Origin: Geodermatophilus marinus
GTDB lineage: Bacteria > Actinomycetota > Actinomycetes > Mycobacteriales > Geodermatophilaceae
DNA length: 64,000 nucleotides
Reading direction: 5' to 3'
Assembly: GCF_003428645.1 (NCBI RefSeq)
Contig: NZ_QVQH01000021.1
Coordinates: forward strand, 17,476 to 81,475
Notes under the pieces: model-generated
Told to the model about the DNA's origin: nothing
Databases searched by the model: none
What the model saw: the letters and a program-made list of their open reading frames with translations, nothing else
Program-made: the position numbers and the translations under genes
Shown here: piece by piece, positions 19,061 to 28,294 of the stretch
Layout of the letters: each line of letters begins with the position of its first letter
How positions within the stretch are numbered: the first letter of the stretch is position 1

Positions 19061-19810
19061 TTACCGGTCGAGGGCCCGCGCCACGGCGTCGCGCACCGCA
19101 CCGCGGAACGGCTCGCCGTGCCCGGGCAGCACCACGTCGGCGTCCAGCCGGGCGAGCGCCTCCAGCGCGGCGGCGGCCCCGGCCGGGTCGTGGTGGAACA
19201 TCCGCGGCAGCAGCTGCGGGCCCGGGCGCGCCGAGGTCGGGTGCCCGGTGACCAGCGCGTCGCCGGTGAGGACGACGCCGGCCGCGGGCAGGTGCAGGGC
19301 GGTGTGGCCCGACGTGTGCCCGTGCGTCGGCACCGGCACCGGCGCCCCCGGCAGGTCCAGCGGTCCGCCCGGCGGGAACGGCACGACCGACGCCACCCGC
19401 ACCTCCCGCGTCCCCCCGCGGCCCAGCGCGCGCACCGCCCAGGCGGCCACCCGCGGCCGCCACGCCTCCGCGAGCACGCGGGGCACCGTGACCTGCTCGA
19501 GGCGCTCCCGCCGGACGTGGGCCACCTCGACCGGGTCGGCGTGCACCGGGATGCCGTGCGCGGCCTGCAGCCGGGGCACCGCGCCCAGGTGGTCGGTGTG
19601 GGCGTGGGTGACCACCACGGCCCGGAGGTCCTCGGTGCGGTGGCCGGTGAGCGCGACCGAGCGCGCCACGTCGTCGGCGTCGCCCGGGTAGCCGGCGTCC
19701 ACCAGCGTCAGGTCGGCCCCGTCCTCCAGCAGGTACCAGTTGACCAGGCCGCCGCGGACCCGGTGCACGCCGTCGGCGACCTGCACGACGTCGTCGGGGT
19801 GCAGGGCCAC
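19061..19810 (-). CDS. MBL-fold metallo-hydrolase
   Basis: Metallo-beta-lactamase-fold hydrolase of 249 residues. The metal motif is VVTHAHTDHLGAV (HXHXDH), with the next His at THGHTSGHTALHLP, the Asp in VLTGDALVTG, and the late His in LPGHGEPF. A strong ribosome site (aaggagg) precedes the GTG at 19810. It starts 12 bases after the response regulator stop and ends 41 bases before the Eis-like start, consistent with one operon kinase - regulator - MBL - Eis. Substrate cannot be inferred; glyoxalase II-like or quorum-lactonase-like members look alike at this level. Confidence 0.85.
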   Translation of the reverse strand: MALHPDDVVQVADGVHRVRGGLVNWYLLEDGADLTLVDAGYPGDADDVARSVALTGHRTEDLRAVVVTHAHTDHLGAVPRLQAAHGIPVHADPVEVAHVRRERLEQVTVPRVLAEAWRPRVAAWAVRALGRGGTREVRVASVVPFPPGGPLDLPGAPVPVPTHGHTSGHTALHLPAAGVVLTGDALVTGHPTSARPGPQLLPRMFHHDPAGAAAALEALARLDADVVLPGHGEPFRGAVRDAVARALDR

Positions 19811-19821
19811 GATGGCCTCCT

Positions 19822-20466
19822 TCAGCCGCGCAGGTAGGCCAGGGTGGCCATGACCCGGCGGTGGTGGTCCTCGTCCTGGGCCAGGCCGAGCTTGGCGAAG
19901 ATCCGCTGGGTGTGCTTCTCCACCGCGCCCTCGGTGACCACGAGGAGGCGGGCGATGGCGCTGTTGGAGTGGCCCTCGGCGATCATGCCCAGCACCTCGC
20001 GCTCGCGCGGGGTGAGCCGGCGGACCGGGTCGTCGGCGCGCCTCCGGGCGAACAGCTGGGCGACCACCTGCGGGTCCAGCGCGGTGCCGCCGGCGACGAC
20101 GTCGGCCAGCGCCGCGACGAAGGAGTCGACGTCGGTCACCCGGTCCTTGAGCAGGTAGCCGACGCCGCCGCGGCCGTCGGCGAGCAGCTCGTCGGCGTAG
20201 GCGACCTCCACGTACTGGGAGAGCACGAGCACCGCCGTCCCCGGCACCGCCGCGCGCGCTTCGACCGCCGCGCGCAGGCCCTCGTCGGTGTGCGTGGGCG
20301 GCATGCGGACGTCGACCACGGCGACGTCCGGGCGGTGCTCGCGCACCGCCCGGACCAGGGAGGGCCCGTCGCCGACGGCGGCGACCACCTCGGAGCCCTC
20401 GTCCTCGAGCAGCCGGACCAGGCCCTCCCGCAGGAGCACCGAGTCGTCGGCGATCACGACCCGCAC
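19822..20466 (-). CDS. NarL/LuxR-family response regulator
   Basis: Transcription factor activated by phosphorylation. The N-terminal receiver domain has VVIADDSVLL (acidic pair), the phospho-acceptor Asp in VAVVDVRMPP, and the conserved Lys in GYLLKDRV. The C-terminal LuxR helix-turn-helix is RRLTPREREVLGMIAEGHSN with a recognition helix in TEGAVEKHTQRIFAKLGL. I chose the GTG at 20466, giving 214 residues. It overlaps the end of the histidine kinase gene by 13 bases, so the two are cognate partners. Confidence 0.93.
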   Translation of the reverse strand: MRVVIADDSVLLREGLVRLLEDEGSEVVAAVGDGPSLVRAVREHRPDVAVVDVRMPPTHTDEGLRAAVEARAAVPGTAVLVLSQYVEVAYADELLADGRGGVGYLLKDRVTDVDSFVAALADVVAGGTALDPQVVAQLFARRRADDPVRRLTPREREVLGMIAEGHSNSAIARLLVVTEGAVEKHTQRIFAKLGLAQDEDHHRRVMATLAYLRG

Positions 20467-21758
20467 GGCACCTCCGCGACCAGCCGGGTGGGCCCGCCGG
20501 CGGGGGAGTCCACGGTCAGGACGCCGTCTACCGCGCGCAGCCGGTCGGCCAGGCCGGCCAGGCCGTGCCCGGGCGCGGCCACCGCGCCGCCGCGGCCGTC
20601 GTCCTCGACGACGACCCGCAGGGCCGGGCCGGCGGCGACCACGACGACCTGGCACGCGGTGGCGCCGCTGTGCTTGGCCACGTTGGCCAGCGCCTCGCTC
20701 ACCACGAAGTACGCGGTGTTCTCCACGACCGGCGCCAGGCGCTCCTGCGGCAGGTCGACGGCCAGCTCGACCGGCACGGGGGAGCGGGCGGCGACGGCGG
20801 CCAGCGCCGCGGCCAGGCCGCGGTCGGCCAGGACCGGCGGGGCGATGCCGCGGGAGAGGGCGCGCAGCTCCTCCAGCGCCTCCTTGGCCAGGCCCGCCGC
20901 CTCGCCGAGCGTGGCCCGCGCGGCCTCGGGGTCGCGCTCGAGCTGCCGCTGGGCGCGGGAGAGGTCCATGCCCAGGCGCACGAGGTGCTGCTGCGGGCCG
21001 TCGTGGATGTCGCGCTCCAGCCGGCGCAGCGCCACCGCCTCGGCGGCGACGGCGGCGTCCCGCCCCCCGGCCAGCCGGCCGAGCTCGGCCTGCGTGGCGG
21101 CGCGGGAGGTCAGCAGCGCCCGGCCGACCTGGGCCTGCAGGACGGCGACGACCCGGACGGCGAGCGGCAGCAGCAGGGCGAAGACGACGCCGATGAGGGT
21201 GTAGAAGGCGATCCGCGCGCCGCGGCCGGTGTCGAGGCCCAGGAGCTGGAGCAGGTCCTGGTCGCCCTCGCTCTCGGGCAGCGCCCAGTCCCAGGCGCCG
21301 TAGGTCAGCCCGCCCAGGGCGCCGGCCCAGAAGGTCACCGTGACGACGAAGGCCAGGACCGCGAACGGGAACCGGACGACGGCGTGCAGCGCGTCCAGCC
21401 AGCACTGCGGGTCGCGCAGCGGCGTGGTGAGCCGGCGGACGCGGCCGCCGGTGGGGGTGGCGTACGCCGGCCGCGGCAGCGGGCGGCCCAGCACGGCCGG
21501 CAGCCAGGCCCGCTCGGCAGCGGCCAGGCCGCGGGCGGCCAGCAGCGTGGCCGCGAGGACGGCCACGCCCACCCACACGACGAGCAGCCCGGCGCCGGTG
21601 GCCAGCCCGGTGACGACGACGACGAAGGCGGCCACCCCCAGCGGGAAGGCGGCCAGCGAGTAGCCGGTGTCGAGCCCGAGCTGCCGCAGCCGCCCGCGGA
21701 GCGCGACGGCGGGCGGGGGCGTGGACACGGGAGGCCGGACGGCGGTGTCGGTGGTCAT
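20454..21758 (-). CDS. Two-component sensor histidine kinase (NarL-type, HisKA_3)
   Basis: Membrane sensor kinase, 434 residues. The N-terminal half carries about four hydrophobic segments arranged as in the 'Sensor' domain of actinobacterial kinases (for example FPLGVAAFVVVVTGLATGAG and FPFAVLAFVVTVTFWAGAL). The dimerisation/phospho-acceptor motif is RDIHDGPQQHLV, and the ATPase domain has the N box SEALANVAKHS and the G box EDDGRGG then GHGLAGLADRL. I chose the ATG at 21758 because upstream in-frame codons lack family character. The signal is unknown. Confidence 0.9.
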   Translation of the reverse strand: MTTDTAVRPPVSTPPPAVALRGRLRQLGLDTGYSLAAFPLGVAAFVVVVTGLATGAGLLVVWVGVAVLAATLLAARGLAAAERAWLPAVLGRPLPRPAYATPTGGRVRRLTTPLRDPQCWLDALHAVVRFPFAVLAFVVTVTFWAGALGGLTYGAWDWALPESEGDQDLLQLLGLDTGRGARIAFYTLIGVVFALLLPLAVRVVAVLQAQVGRALLTSRAATQAELGRLAGGRDAAVAAEAVALRRLERDIHDGPQQHLVRLGMDLSRAQRQLERDPEAARATLGEAAGLAKEALEELRALSRGIAPPVLADRGLAAALAAVAARSPVPVELAVDLPQERLAPVVENTAYFVVSEALANVAKHSGATACQVVVVAAGPALRVVVEDDGRGGAVAAPGHGLAGLADRLRAVDGVLTVDSPAGGPTRLVAEVPCGS

Positions 21759-21976
21759 GCCGTCGAGCCTGCTGGCGGGACGGCGCGGGGCCGATCCCGC
21801 CAGCAGGCCGATCGGGTGTCGGGCTGGCCCGACGGGCAGGTGCTCATCTCGGCGGCGATGGTCCTGGCCCGCCCGGGCGGTGTCCAGCACCCGGGTCGCT
21901 ACTGTCGGCCGCGAGCCGTGGCCCCCCGCCGCCGTCGTGCCACCGCGCGACCGGGAGCCCGGCCGGGGGAGGTCCC

Positions 21977-23626
21977 GTGCGCGCAACGTCCGTGCCGATC
22001 GTGCTCACCGTGCTGCTCGTCGGGAGCGGGTGCACCGGTTCGCCGGGGTCGGACGCCGACGCCCGGGAGTCCGCCGCGGTGACCACCGCCGAGCCGGACG
22101 CCGGCCTCACCCTCGTCGCCGACGAGGACCCGGTCGCGGCGGCCGTGTCGGCCAGCCGGGCGCTGTTCGACGGCGCCGGGGTGGTCGCGCTCGCCCGCGA
22201 CGGTGACACCCCCGGCACGCTGCTGGCCGCCTCGGCCGCCGCGGGCCTCGGCGTCCCCCTGCTGCTGGAGCCCGGCGGCGGGGGCGGCGCCGCCGTCGCC
22301 GAGGAGCTGGAGCGGCTGGGCGCGGGCACCGTGCTCGCGGTCGGCGAGGCCGAGGGCCCGGCCGAGGACGGCCCCGCGGTGGTGCGCGTCCCGGCCGACC
22401 CCGCCGCGGTGGGCGAGGTCACCGGGCTGGACCTCGGCGACCCGCAGCAGGTCGCCGACGGCGAGGCCGCCGCGGCCGTCGCGGGCCTGGACCCGGAGGA
22501 TCCCGTCGCCCTCGTCGCCGGCGGCACCGGGGAGGAGGAGGCCGCCGGGGAGGACCCGGGCACGCTGCCCGAGGTGGAGCGCGGCGAGCCGCTGGCCGAC
22601 ACCCTCGTGCTGGCCACCGGTGCGGACGACGAGCTGGCCGGCCTGGCCACCGCCCGGGCCGCGGGCGCGCAGGTGCAGCTCACCGACGGCGCCACCGACC
22701 CGCGGGCCTCGGAGGACCTCGTGGCGCTGATGGGCGAGGCGGACCCGGGCAGCGTCGTCGCCCTGGGTGCCGGGTTCGCCGCGGAGGACGGCCTGGACTG
22801 GAAGCTGCAGACCGCGGCCACCGGCACGCAGCTGCCCGCCGGCGGGCAGCTGCTGTTCCCGGAGCACTTCTTCGTCGCGCTCTACGGGCACCCGGGCACC
22901 GGCGCGCTCGGCGTCCTCGGCGAGCAGCCGCTGGACGCCGCGATCGAGCGGGCGCAGGCGCACGCGGCGCCGTACGAGCCGCTGGTCCAGGACGCCACCG
23001 TCGTCCCCTCCTTCGAGATCATCGCGACGGTGGCCTCGGAGTTCGCCGGCCCCGACGGGAACTACTCCACCGAGGTGCCCGCCGAGGAGCTGCGCCCGTG
23101 GGTGGAGGCCGCCGGCGAGGCCGGGCTCTACATCGTGATCGACCTGCAGCCGGGGCGCACCGACTTCGTCACCCAGGCCGAGCTCTACCGGTCGCTGCTG
23201 GAGATGCCGCACGTCGGCCTGGCCCTGGACCCGGAGTGGCGGCTGGGGCCGAACCAGGTGCACCTGACCCAGATCGGGCACGTCGACATCGAGGAGGTCA
23301 ACCGGGTCGTGACCTGGCTGGCCGACCTCACCCGGGAGAACCAGCTGCCGCAGAAGCTGCTCGTGCTGCACCAGTTCCGGGTCGACATGATCCCGGACCG
23401 CGATCAGCTCGACATGTCGCGCGACGAGCTCGCGGTCATGGTGCACGCCGACGGCCAGGGCGGGCAGGGTGCCAAGCAGGACACCTGGCGGGTGCTGCAC
23501 CAGACCGGCCCGGAGGACCTGTACTGGGGCTGGAAGAACTTCTACGACGAGGACCTGCCCATGCTGAGCCCGGAGGAGACCATCGCCCAGGTCGACCCGC
23601 GCCCGCAGCTGATCAGCTACCAGTAG
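21977..23626 (+). CDS. Large lipoprotein of unknown function
   Basis: The GTG at 21977 follows a gggaggt site. The N-terminus has a signal ending in the lipobox LVGSGC, so this is a membrane-tethered extracytoplasmic protein of about 549 residues. The first half is Gly/Ala/Asp-rich with repeating alpha/beta units (VVALARDGDTPGTLLAAS, VLAVGEAEG, LVLATGADDELAG) resembling cell-wall-binding repeat 2-like layouts. The second half, from about residue 300, looks like a TIM-barrel-type domain with YIVIDLQPGRTDF, VGLALDPEWRLG and KLLVLHQFRVDMI. I do not recognise the family and can assign no activity. It is divergent from the kinase gene. Confidence 0.75.
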   Translation: MRATSVPIVLTVLLVGSGCTGSPGSDADARESAAVTTAEPDAGLTLVADEDPVAAAVSASRALFDGAGVVALARDGDTPGTLLAASAAAGLGVPLLLEPGGGGGAAVAEELERLGAGTVLAVGEAEGPAEDGPAVVRVPADPAAVGEVTGLDLGDPQQVADGEAAAAVAGLDPEDPVALVAGGTGEEEAAGEDPGTLPEVERGEPLADTLVLATGADDELAGLATARAAGAQVQLTDGATDPRASEDLVALMGEADPGSVVALGAGFAAEDGLDWKLQTAATGTQLPAGGQLLFPEHFFVALYGHPGTGALGVLGEQPLDAAIERAQAHAAPYEPLVQDATVVPSFEIIATVASEFAGPDGNYSTEVPAEELRPWVEAAGEAGLYIVIDLQPGRTDFVTQAELYRSLLEMPHVGLALDPEWRLGPNQVHLTQIGHVDIEEVNRVVTWLADLTRENQLPQKLLVLHQFRVDMIPDRDQLDMSRDELAVMVHADGQGGQGAKQDTWRVLHQTGPEDLYWGWKNFYDEDLPMLSPEETIAQVDPRPQLISYQ

Positions 23627-23709
23627 GCCGCCGGGGCTCCCGTTCCGTCGGTCCCCTGTGGTGAGGTGACCGGGCCATTCACTCCTGCACCGTCTCCTGA
23701 GGAGGGCCC

Positions 23710-24687
23710 GTGACCACCGTCGTCGGCGAGGAGCTCGACCCGCGCCTGCTCGAGCACCGGCGCGAGCTGACCGGCTACTGCTACCGCATGCTCGGCTCGG
23801 CGTTCGACGCCGACGACGCGGTGCAGGAGACCATGGTCCGGGCCTGGCGCGGCCTGGCCGCCTTCGAGGGCCGCTCGGCGCTGCGCTCGTGGCTGTACCG
23901 CATCGCCACGAACGTCTGCCTCGACCAGCTCTCCGGCCGGCAGCGGCGCGCCCTGCCGATGGACCTCTCGGGGTCGCCGTGGAAGCCGGTGGAGGCCTCG
24001 CTGTCGGCCCGCCGGCCGGCCGAGGCCTGGGTCGAGCCGGTGCTCGACCGCCGGGTCGTCGCCGAGGACGCCGACCCCGCCGAGCAGGCCGTGCAGCGGG
24101 AGTCGGTGCGGCTGGCCTTCGTCGCCGCGCTGCAGCACCTGCCGCCGCGCCAGCGGGCGGTCCTGCTGCTGCGCGACGTGCTGCGCTGGAAGGCCGACGA
24201 GGTCGCCACGCTCCTGGAGACCACGGTGGCGTCGGTGAACAGCGCGCTGCAGCGGGCCCGGGCGACGCTGGCCGCGCTCGACGGGGAGCTGCAGACCCAG
24301 CCGCTGGACGACGACGCCCGCGACCTGCTCGACCGCTACGTCGACGCCTTCGAGCGCTACGACATCGACGCCTTCGTCGCCCTGCTGCACGAGGACGCGA
24401 CCCAGCACATGCCGCCGTTCGAGATGTGGCTGCGCGGCCGCGACGACATCGGCGCCTGGATGCTGGGCCCCGGGGGCGGCTGCCGCGGCTCGAAGGTGCT
24501 GCTCACCGAGGCCAACGGCGCGCCGGCGGTGGCCCAGTGGCGCCCGTTGGAGGGAGGTGGTCACACGCCGTGGGCGCTGCACGTGCTCGAGGTGCGGGCG
24601 GGCCGGGTGGCCCACATCTCGAGCTTCCTCGACCTCGACAACGACCTGTTCGCCCGGCTCGGCCTGCCGGCGCACCCCCCGGCCTGA
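23710..24687 (+). CDS. ECF sigma factor with C-terminal SnoaL-like domain
   Basis: RNA polymerase sigma factor of the TIGR02960/SigG-like group. Region 2 is visible as GYCYRMLGSAFDADDAVQETMVRAWRG with SWLYRIATNVCLDQL. Region 4 is LPPRQRAVLLLRDVLRWKADEV then TTVASVNSALQRAR. After about residue 205 comes a SnoaL/NTF2-like domain (LLDRYVDAFERYDIDAFVALLHEDA), which in such sigma factors modulates activity in place of a dedicated anti-sigma factor. GTG start with a gaggagg site. 325 residues is normal. No anti-sigma gene is adjacent. Target genes unknown. Confidence 0.9.
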   Translation: MTTVVGEELDPRLLEHRRELTGYCYRMLGSAFDADDAVQETMVRAWRGLAAFEGRSALRSWLYRIATNVCLDQLSGRQRRALPMDLSGSPWKPVEASLSARRPAEAWVEPVLDRRVVAEDADPAEQAVQRESVRLAFVAALQHLPPRQRAVLLLRDVLRWKADEVATLLETTVASVNSALQRARATLAALDGELQTQPLDDDARDLLDRYVDAFERYDIDAFVALLHEDATQHMPPFEMWLRGRDDIGAWMLGPGGGCRGSKVLLTEANGAPAVAQWRPLEGGGHTPWALHVLEVRAGRVAHISSFLDLDNDLFARLGLPAHPPA

Positions 24688-24804
24688 CCGCGGACGCCGC
24701 CCCACCCTCCCGTCCGCCCCGGCAGGTGTCGTCCTGGTGACAGGACGCGGGGCGCGGGGGCGGTGCCGCGGTCGGCCGGCGGGGCGCCGCTAGCGTCCCG
24801 GCGC

Positions 24805-25563
24805 ATGGCCCACCCCGTCCCGACCGACGACCGACTGGAGCGGTGGGAGCAGGCCGCCGAGTGGCCGCTCATCGCCGCCGCCGTCCTGTTCGTGGTCGCC
24901 TACGCGTGGCCGGTCATCGACCCCGACCTGGCCGCGCCGTGGCCCGAGGTGCTCACCGTGCTCACCTGGGCGACCTGGACGGTGTTCGCCGTCGACTACC
25001 TCGTCCGGCTGGGGCTGGCCCGCGACCGGGGGGCGTTCGTGCGGACCCACGTGGTGGACCTCGCGCTCGTCGTCCTGCCGCTGTTCCGCCCGCTGCGGCT
25101 GCTGCGCCTGGTGACCCTGCTCAACGTGCTCAACCGCAACGCCGGCCGGTCGCTGCGCGGGCGGGTGGCGGTGTACGTGGCGGGCGCGACGACGCTGGTG
25201 CTGTTCCTCGCCGCCGTCGCCGCCCTCGACGCCGAGCGCGACGCCCCGGACGCCAACATCACCGGCTTCCCTGACGCCGTCTGGTGGGCGTTCGCCACCG
25301 TGACCACCGTGGGCTACGGCGACCGCTTCCCGGTGACCCCGACCGGCCGCGCGATCGCGGTCGGGCTGATGCTCGCCGGCATCGCGCTGCTCGGCGTGGT
25401 GACCGCCGCGCTGGCGTCGTGGCTGGTCGAGCGGGTGGAGGAGGTCGAGGAGGAGTCGCAGGCGGCGACGCGGCGGGACGTGCACGCGCTGGCCGACGAG
25501 GTGGCCCGGCTGCGGGCCGAGCTGGCCCGGAGCCGGGCCCGTCCGGAGCGGGACAGCCGCTGA
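24805..25563 (+). CDS. Potassium channel / ion transporter protein
   Basis: Voltage-gated-like K+ channel subunit of 252 residues. Hydrophobic helices run from residue 20 to about 210; an S4-like basic helix is visible as LFRPLRLLRLVTLLNVLNR. The pore helix and selectivity filter are WWAFATVTTVGYGDRFP, the canonical TVGYGD. A coiled-coil-like, charged C-terminus (VEEVEEESQAATRRDVHALADEVARL) should assemble tetramers. The ATG at 24805 begins MAHPVPTDDRLERWE. There is no RCK/TrkA domain. Confidence 0.9.
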   Translation: MAHPVPTDDRLERWEQAAEWPLIAAAVLFVVAYAWPVIDPDLAAPWPEVLTVLTWATWTVFAVDYLVRLGLARDRGAFVRTHVVDLALVVLPLFRPLRLLRLVTLLNVLNRNAGRSLRGRVAVYVAGATTLVLFLAAVAALDAERDAPDANITGFPDAVWWAFATVTTVGYGDRFPVTPTGRAIAVGLMLAGIALLGVVTAALASWLVERVEEVEEESQAATRRDVHALADEVARLRAELARSRARPERDSR

Positions 25564-25616
25564 CGCCGCGACCGCCGGTCAGCGGCCGCGGCGGGGGACG
25601 GCGGACGGGCCCCGGG

Positions 25617-28040
25617 TCAGGCCGTCGTGAAGGTCCACGTCACGGTGTCCGCGAGCGGGTTGCCGGCCAGGTCGGTGACCCCGTCGGCGCCGCCGGCGAC
25701 CGTCGCGGTGTAGGTGGTGCCGGCCGACAGCGGAGCGCTCGGCGTGAGGATCCACCTCCGGCCCTCGGTCCCGCTCGGGGTCACCGTCGCGTCCACGGTG
25801 GAGCCGCCCGCGGTCAGCGTGACCGTGGCGGCAGTGACGTTCTGGACCGCCTCGCTGAAGGCCACCGTGACGGGCTGGGCCGGATCGACGCCGGTCGCGC
25901 CCGCGGCGGGGATCTGCAGGGTCACGCGCGGCGCCGGACCGGTCAGGAAGGTCCAGGAGACGGGGGCGAGGGCGGTGCCGGAGGCATCCGTGACGGCGCT
26001 CGTCGCCTGGACGGTGTACCGCGTGTCCGCGGCCAGGTTGGCGTCGGGGTTCAGGACCCACCGGGTGCCGGCCGAGTTGCTGCTCAACGCCGCGCTGACC
26101 GGCGCCCCGCCGGCCGGCGTCAGCGTGAGACCGGCATCGACCCCCATGACCCGCTCGCTGAACGTCACGACGACGTTGGTGGCGGCGCCGACGGCGACGG
26201 CGCCGTCGGCCGGGCTGGCGGCCGTGATCGTCGGGGCGGTGCCGTCGCCGGCCGCGGGGGCGGTGGTGAAGCTCCAGCTGGTGGCGGGCAGCGGGTTGCC
26301 GGCGGCGTCGGTGATGGCGGTGCTGAGGGTGGCGGTGTAGGTGGTGCCGGCGGTCAGGGCGGCGGCCGGCTGCAGGGTGGCCACGTTGCCGGTGCCGTCG
26401 TAGCTGACCGCGGCGGGCACGGTGGCGCCGCCGGTGGTGAGGGTGAAGGTGCCGGTGGTGACGTTCTGCACCGGCTCGCCGAAGGTGGCCGTGACCGGGG
26501 TGGTGGTGGGCACCCCGGTGGCGCCGTCGGCGGGGGTGGTGGCGGTGACCGCCGGCGGGGTGGTGTCGGCCGCGGGGGCGGTGGTGAAGCTCCAGCTGGT
26601 GGCGGGCAGCGGGTTGCCGGCGGCGTCGGTGATGGCGGTGCTGAGGGTGGCGGTGTAGGTGGTGCCGGCGGTCAGGGCGGCGGCCGGCTGCAGGGTGGCC
26701 ACGTTGCCGGTGCCGTCGTAGCTGACCGCGGCGGGCACGGTGGTGCCGCCGGTGGTGAGGGTGAAGGTGCCGGTGGTGACGTTCTGCACCGGCTCGCCGA
26801 AGGTGGCCGTGACCGGGGTGGTGGTGGGCACCCCGGTGGCGCCGTCGGCGGGGTCGGTGGCGGTGACCGCCGGCGCCGTGCTGTCGGCGGACGCATCGGG
26901 GAAGATCGCGAAGTACGGGTACCTGTTCTGGCCGCCCACCCGGGAGCCGGCCGCGGTGAAGTCACCGCCGACGTACAGGCGGCTGCTGGTGCTGGCCATC
27001 GCCCAGACGCCCGGGTAGCTGGTCACGAACCGGGTGGAGAACGGGCCGAGCACCGCACGGTTCCCGCTCACGTCGAACTCGGCCACGAGCATCCGGGTCT
27101 GGCCGGCGACCGTGACGAAGTGACCGCCGATGTAGAGGGTCCTGCCGTCGGGCGACAGCGTCACCGCCTGGCTGTCCCCGTTGACGCCACCGGTCACCCG
27201 CAGGACGAAGGCGCCGGTGTTCTTGTCTACGGTGTACCCGGTCCCGGCGTTGCGGCCCACGGTGTACACCCGGTTGCCGCCGACCGTGAGGTCCCAGATC
27301 AGGTTGCAGCCGGTGCACGCGCGCGCCGGGGCCCAGCTGTCGAGGCTGTGCGAGGACAGCGTGACGGAGGCGAGCTGGTTGCGGGGCTGGCCGTCCACGG
27401 TGGTGAACCCGCCGCCGATGAAGAGCCGGGAGCCGTCGGTGCCCAGCGCGTACACGGTCCCGTTGGCGCTCGCGGTGAAGCTGCTGACCAGCGCCCCGGT
27501 GGTCGCGTCGACGGCGCCGAGCCCCTGCTGCGCCATCCCCCCGTGCTGGGTGAACGCGCCGCCGAAGTAGGCGGTGTTGCCGACCACGACGATGTCGCGG
27601 ACGGTGCCACCGGCCGTCCCGCGGAACGTGTTGTCCACCGCGCCGGTGCCGGCGTGCACGGAGGCCAGCTTGCGGTGGGTGGTCCCGCCCACCGTCGTGA
27701 AGGCGCCGCCCAGGAGCAGGTGGCTGCCGTCGGTCGTCAGCGCCAGCGCGCGGACGTCGCCGTTGGCCGTGCCCCGCCAGATCAGCTGCCCGGTGTCGGC
27801 GGTGAGCGCCGCGACACCGCCGGTGAAGGAGCCGCCGACGTAGACCACGCCACCGGAGACGGCCACCGCGTGGACCCCGCCGTCCGGCACCCAGGCGGGG
27901 CCGACCGGTTCGGGGGAGTAGGCGGCCGACGCGGCCGGCGCCAGGCCGACCACGGTCACGAGGGCCGCCAGGACCACGATCAGGGCTCGGAGCGGTGCCC
28001 ACCCGCGCCTGCGCGCACCGTCCCCCGCTCGTCCGCGCAC
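25617..28040 (-). CDS. Secreted beta-propeller protein with four C-terminal Ig-like (SbsA-type) domains
   Basis: Exported protein of about 807 residues. I chose the GTG at 28040 because a ggaggg site lies 8 bases upstream; the GTG at 28049 would touch that site. A signal peptide ends near APAASAA. Residues 40-360 form repeated propeller blades (VVYVGGSFTG, LLLGGAFTTVGG, AYFGGAFTQHGG, LFIGGGFTTVDG, LYIGGHFVTVAG, LYVGGDFTAAG). Four SbsA/Big-type Ig-like domains of about 100 residues follow, each with a P.DGATGVP or similar start and an Ala.GTTYTATL core. Domains 1 and 2 are almost identical even in DNA. No membrane anchor or sortase motif ends the protein. Role is probably adhesion or surface structure (inference). 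Confidence 0.85.
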   Translation of the reverse strand: MRGRAGDGARRRGWAPLRALIVVLAALVTVVGLAPAASAAYSPEPVGPAWVPDGGVHAVAVSGGVVYVGGSFTGGVAALTADTGQLIWRGTANGDVRALALTTDGSHLLLGGAFTTVGGTTHRKLASVHAGTGAVDNTFRGTAGGTVRDIVVVGNTAYFGGAFTQHGGMAQQGLGAVDATTGALVSSFTASANGTVYALGTDGSRLFIGGGFTTVDGQPRNQLASVTLSSHSLDSWAPARACTGCNLIWDLTVGGNRVYTVGRNAGTGYTVDKNTGAFVLRVTGGVNGDSQAVTLSPDGRTLYIGGHFVTVAGQTRMLVAEFDVSGNRAVLGPFSTRFVTSYPGVWAMASTSSRLYVGGDFTAAGSRVGGQNRYPYFAIFPDASADSTAPAVTATDPADGATGVPTTTPVTATFGEPVQNVTTGTFTLTTGGTTVPAAVSYDGTGNVATLQPAAALTAGTTYTATLSTAITDAAGNPLPATSWSFTTAPAADTTPPAVTATTPADGATGVPTTTPVTATFGEPVQNVTTGTFTLTTGGATVPAAVSYDGTGNVATLQPAAALTAGTTYTATLSTAITDAAGNPLPATSWSFTTAPAAGDGTAPTITAASPADGAVAVGAATNVVVTFSERVMGVDAGLTLTPAGGAPVSAALSSNSAGTRWVLNPDANLAADTRYTVQATSAVTDASGTALAPVSWTFLTGPAPRVTLQIPAAGATGVDPAQPVTVAFSEAVQNVTAATVTLTAGGSTVDATVTPSGTEGRRWILTPSAPLSAGTTYTATVAGGADGVTDLAGNPLADTVTWTFTTA
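26251..26874 (-). repeat. 318-bp tandem duplication inside the Ig-like gene
   Basis: Positions 26251-26556 recur at 26569-26874 with a constant offset of 318 bases. I find only isolated differences, such as gtggcgccg versus gtggtgccg near 26420/26738 and cgggggtggt versus cggggtcggt near 26531/26849. The unit encodes one 106-residue Ig-like domain, so the reading frame is kept. Confidence 0.9.
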
Positions 28041-28294
28041 TGTGGCCACCCTCCGTCGGAACGGGTCGGAGCCGTCGGTCGTCGTGCTGGCTGTGAGCCA
28101 GCTGGGAACGCCGGCGGCTCCGGGAGGGTAGGTACACCGACGGGCGCGGGACAAGGGCCGGCGGCCCGGCACCCGGATCCTCACCGGAGACCGCGCACCC
28201 CCGGACCGGACGGCGGCCAGGTGGTCCGGCGGGCGTCCGGGGAGGTCGGCAGGCGTGTCGGGCGCCGGACGGTGCGTGCCGGTCGCTCTCGCGC

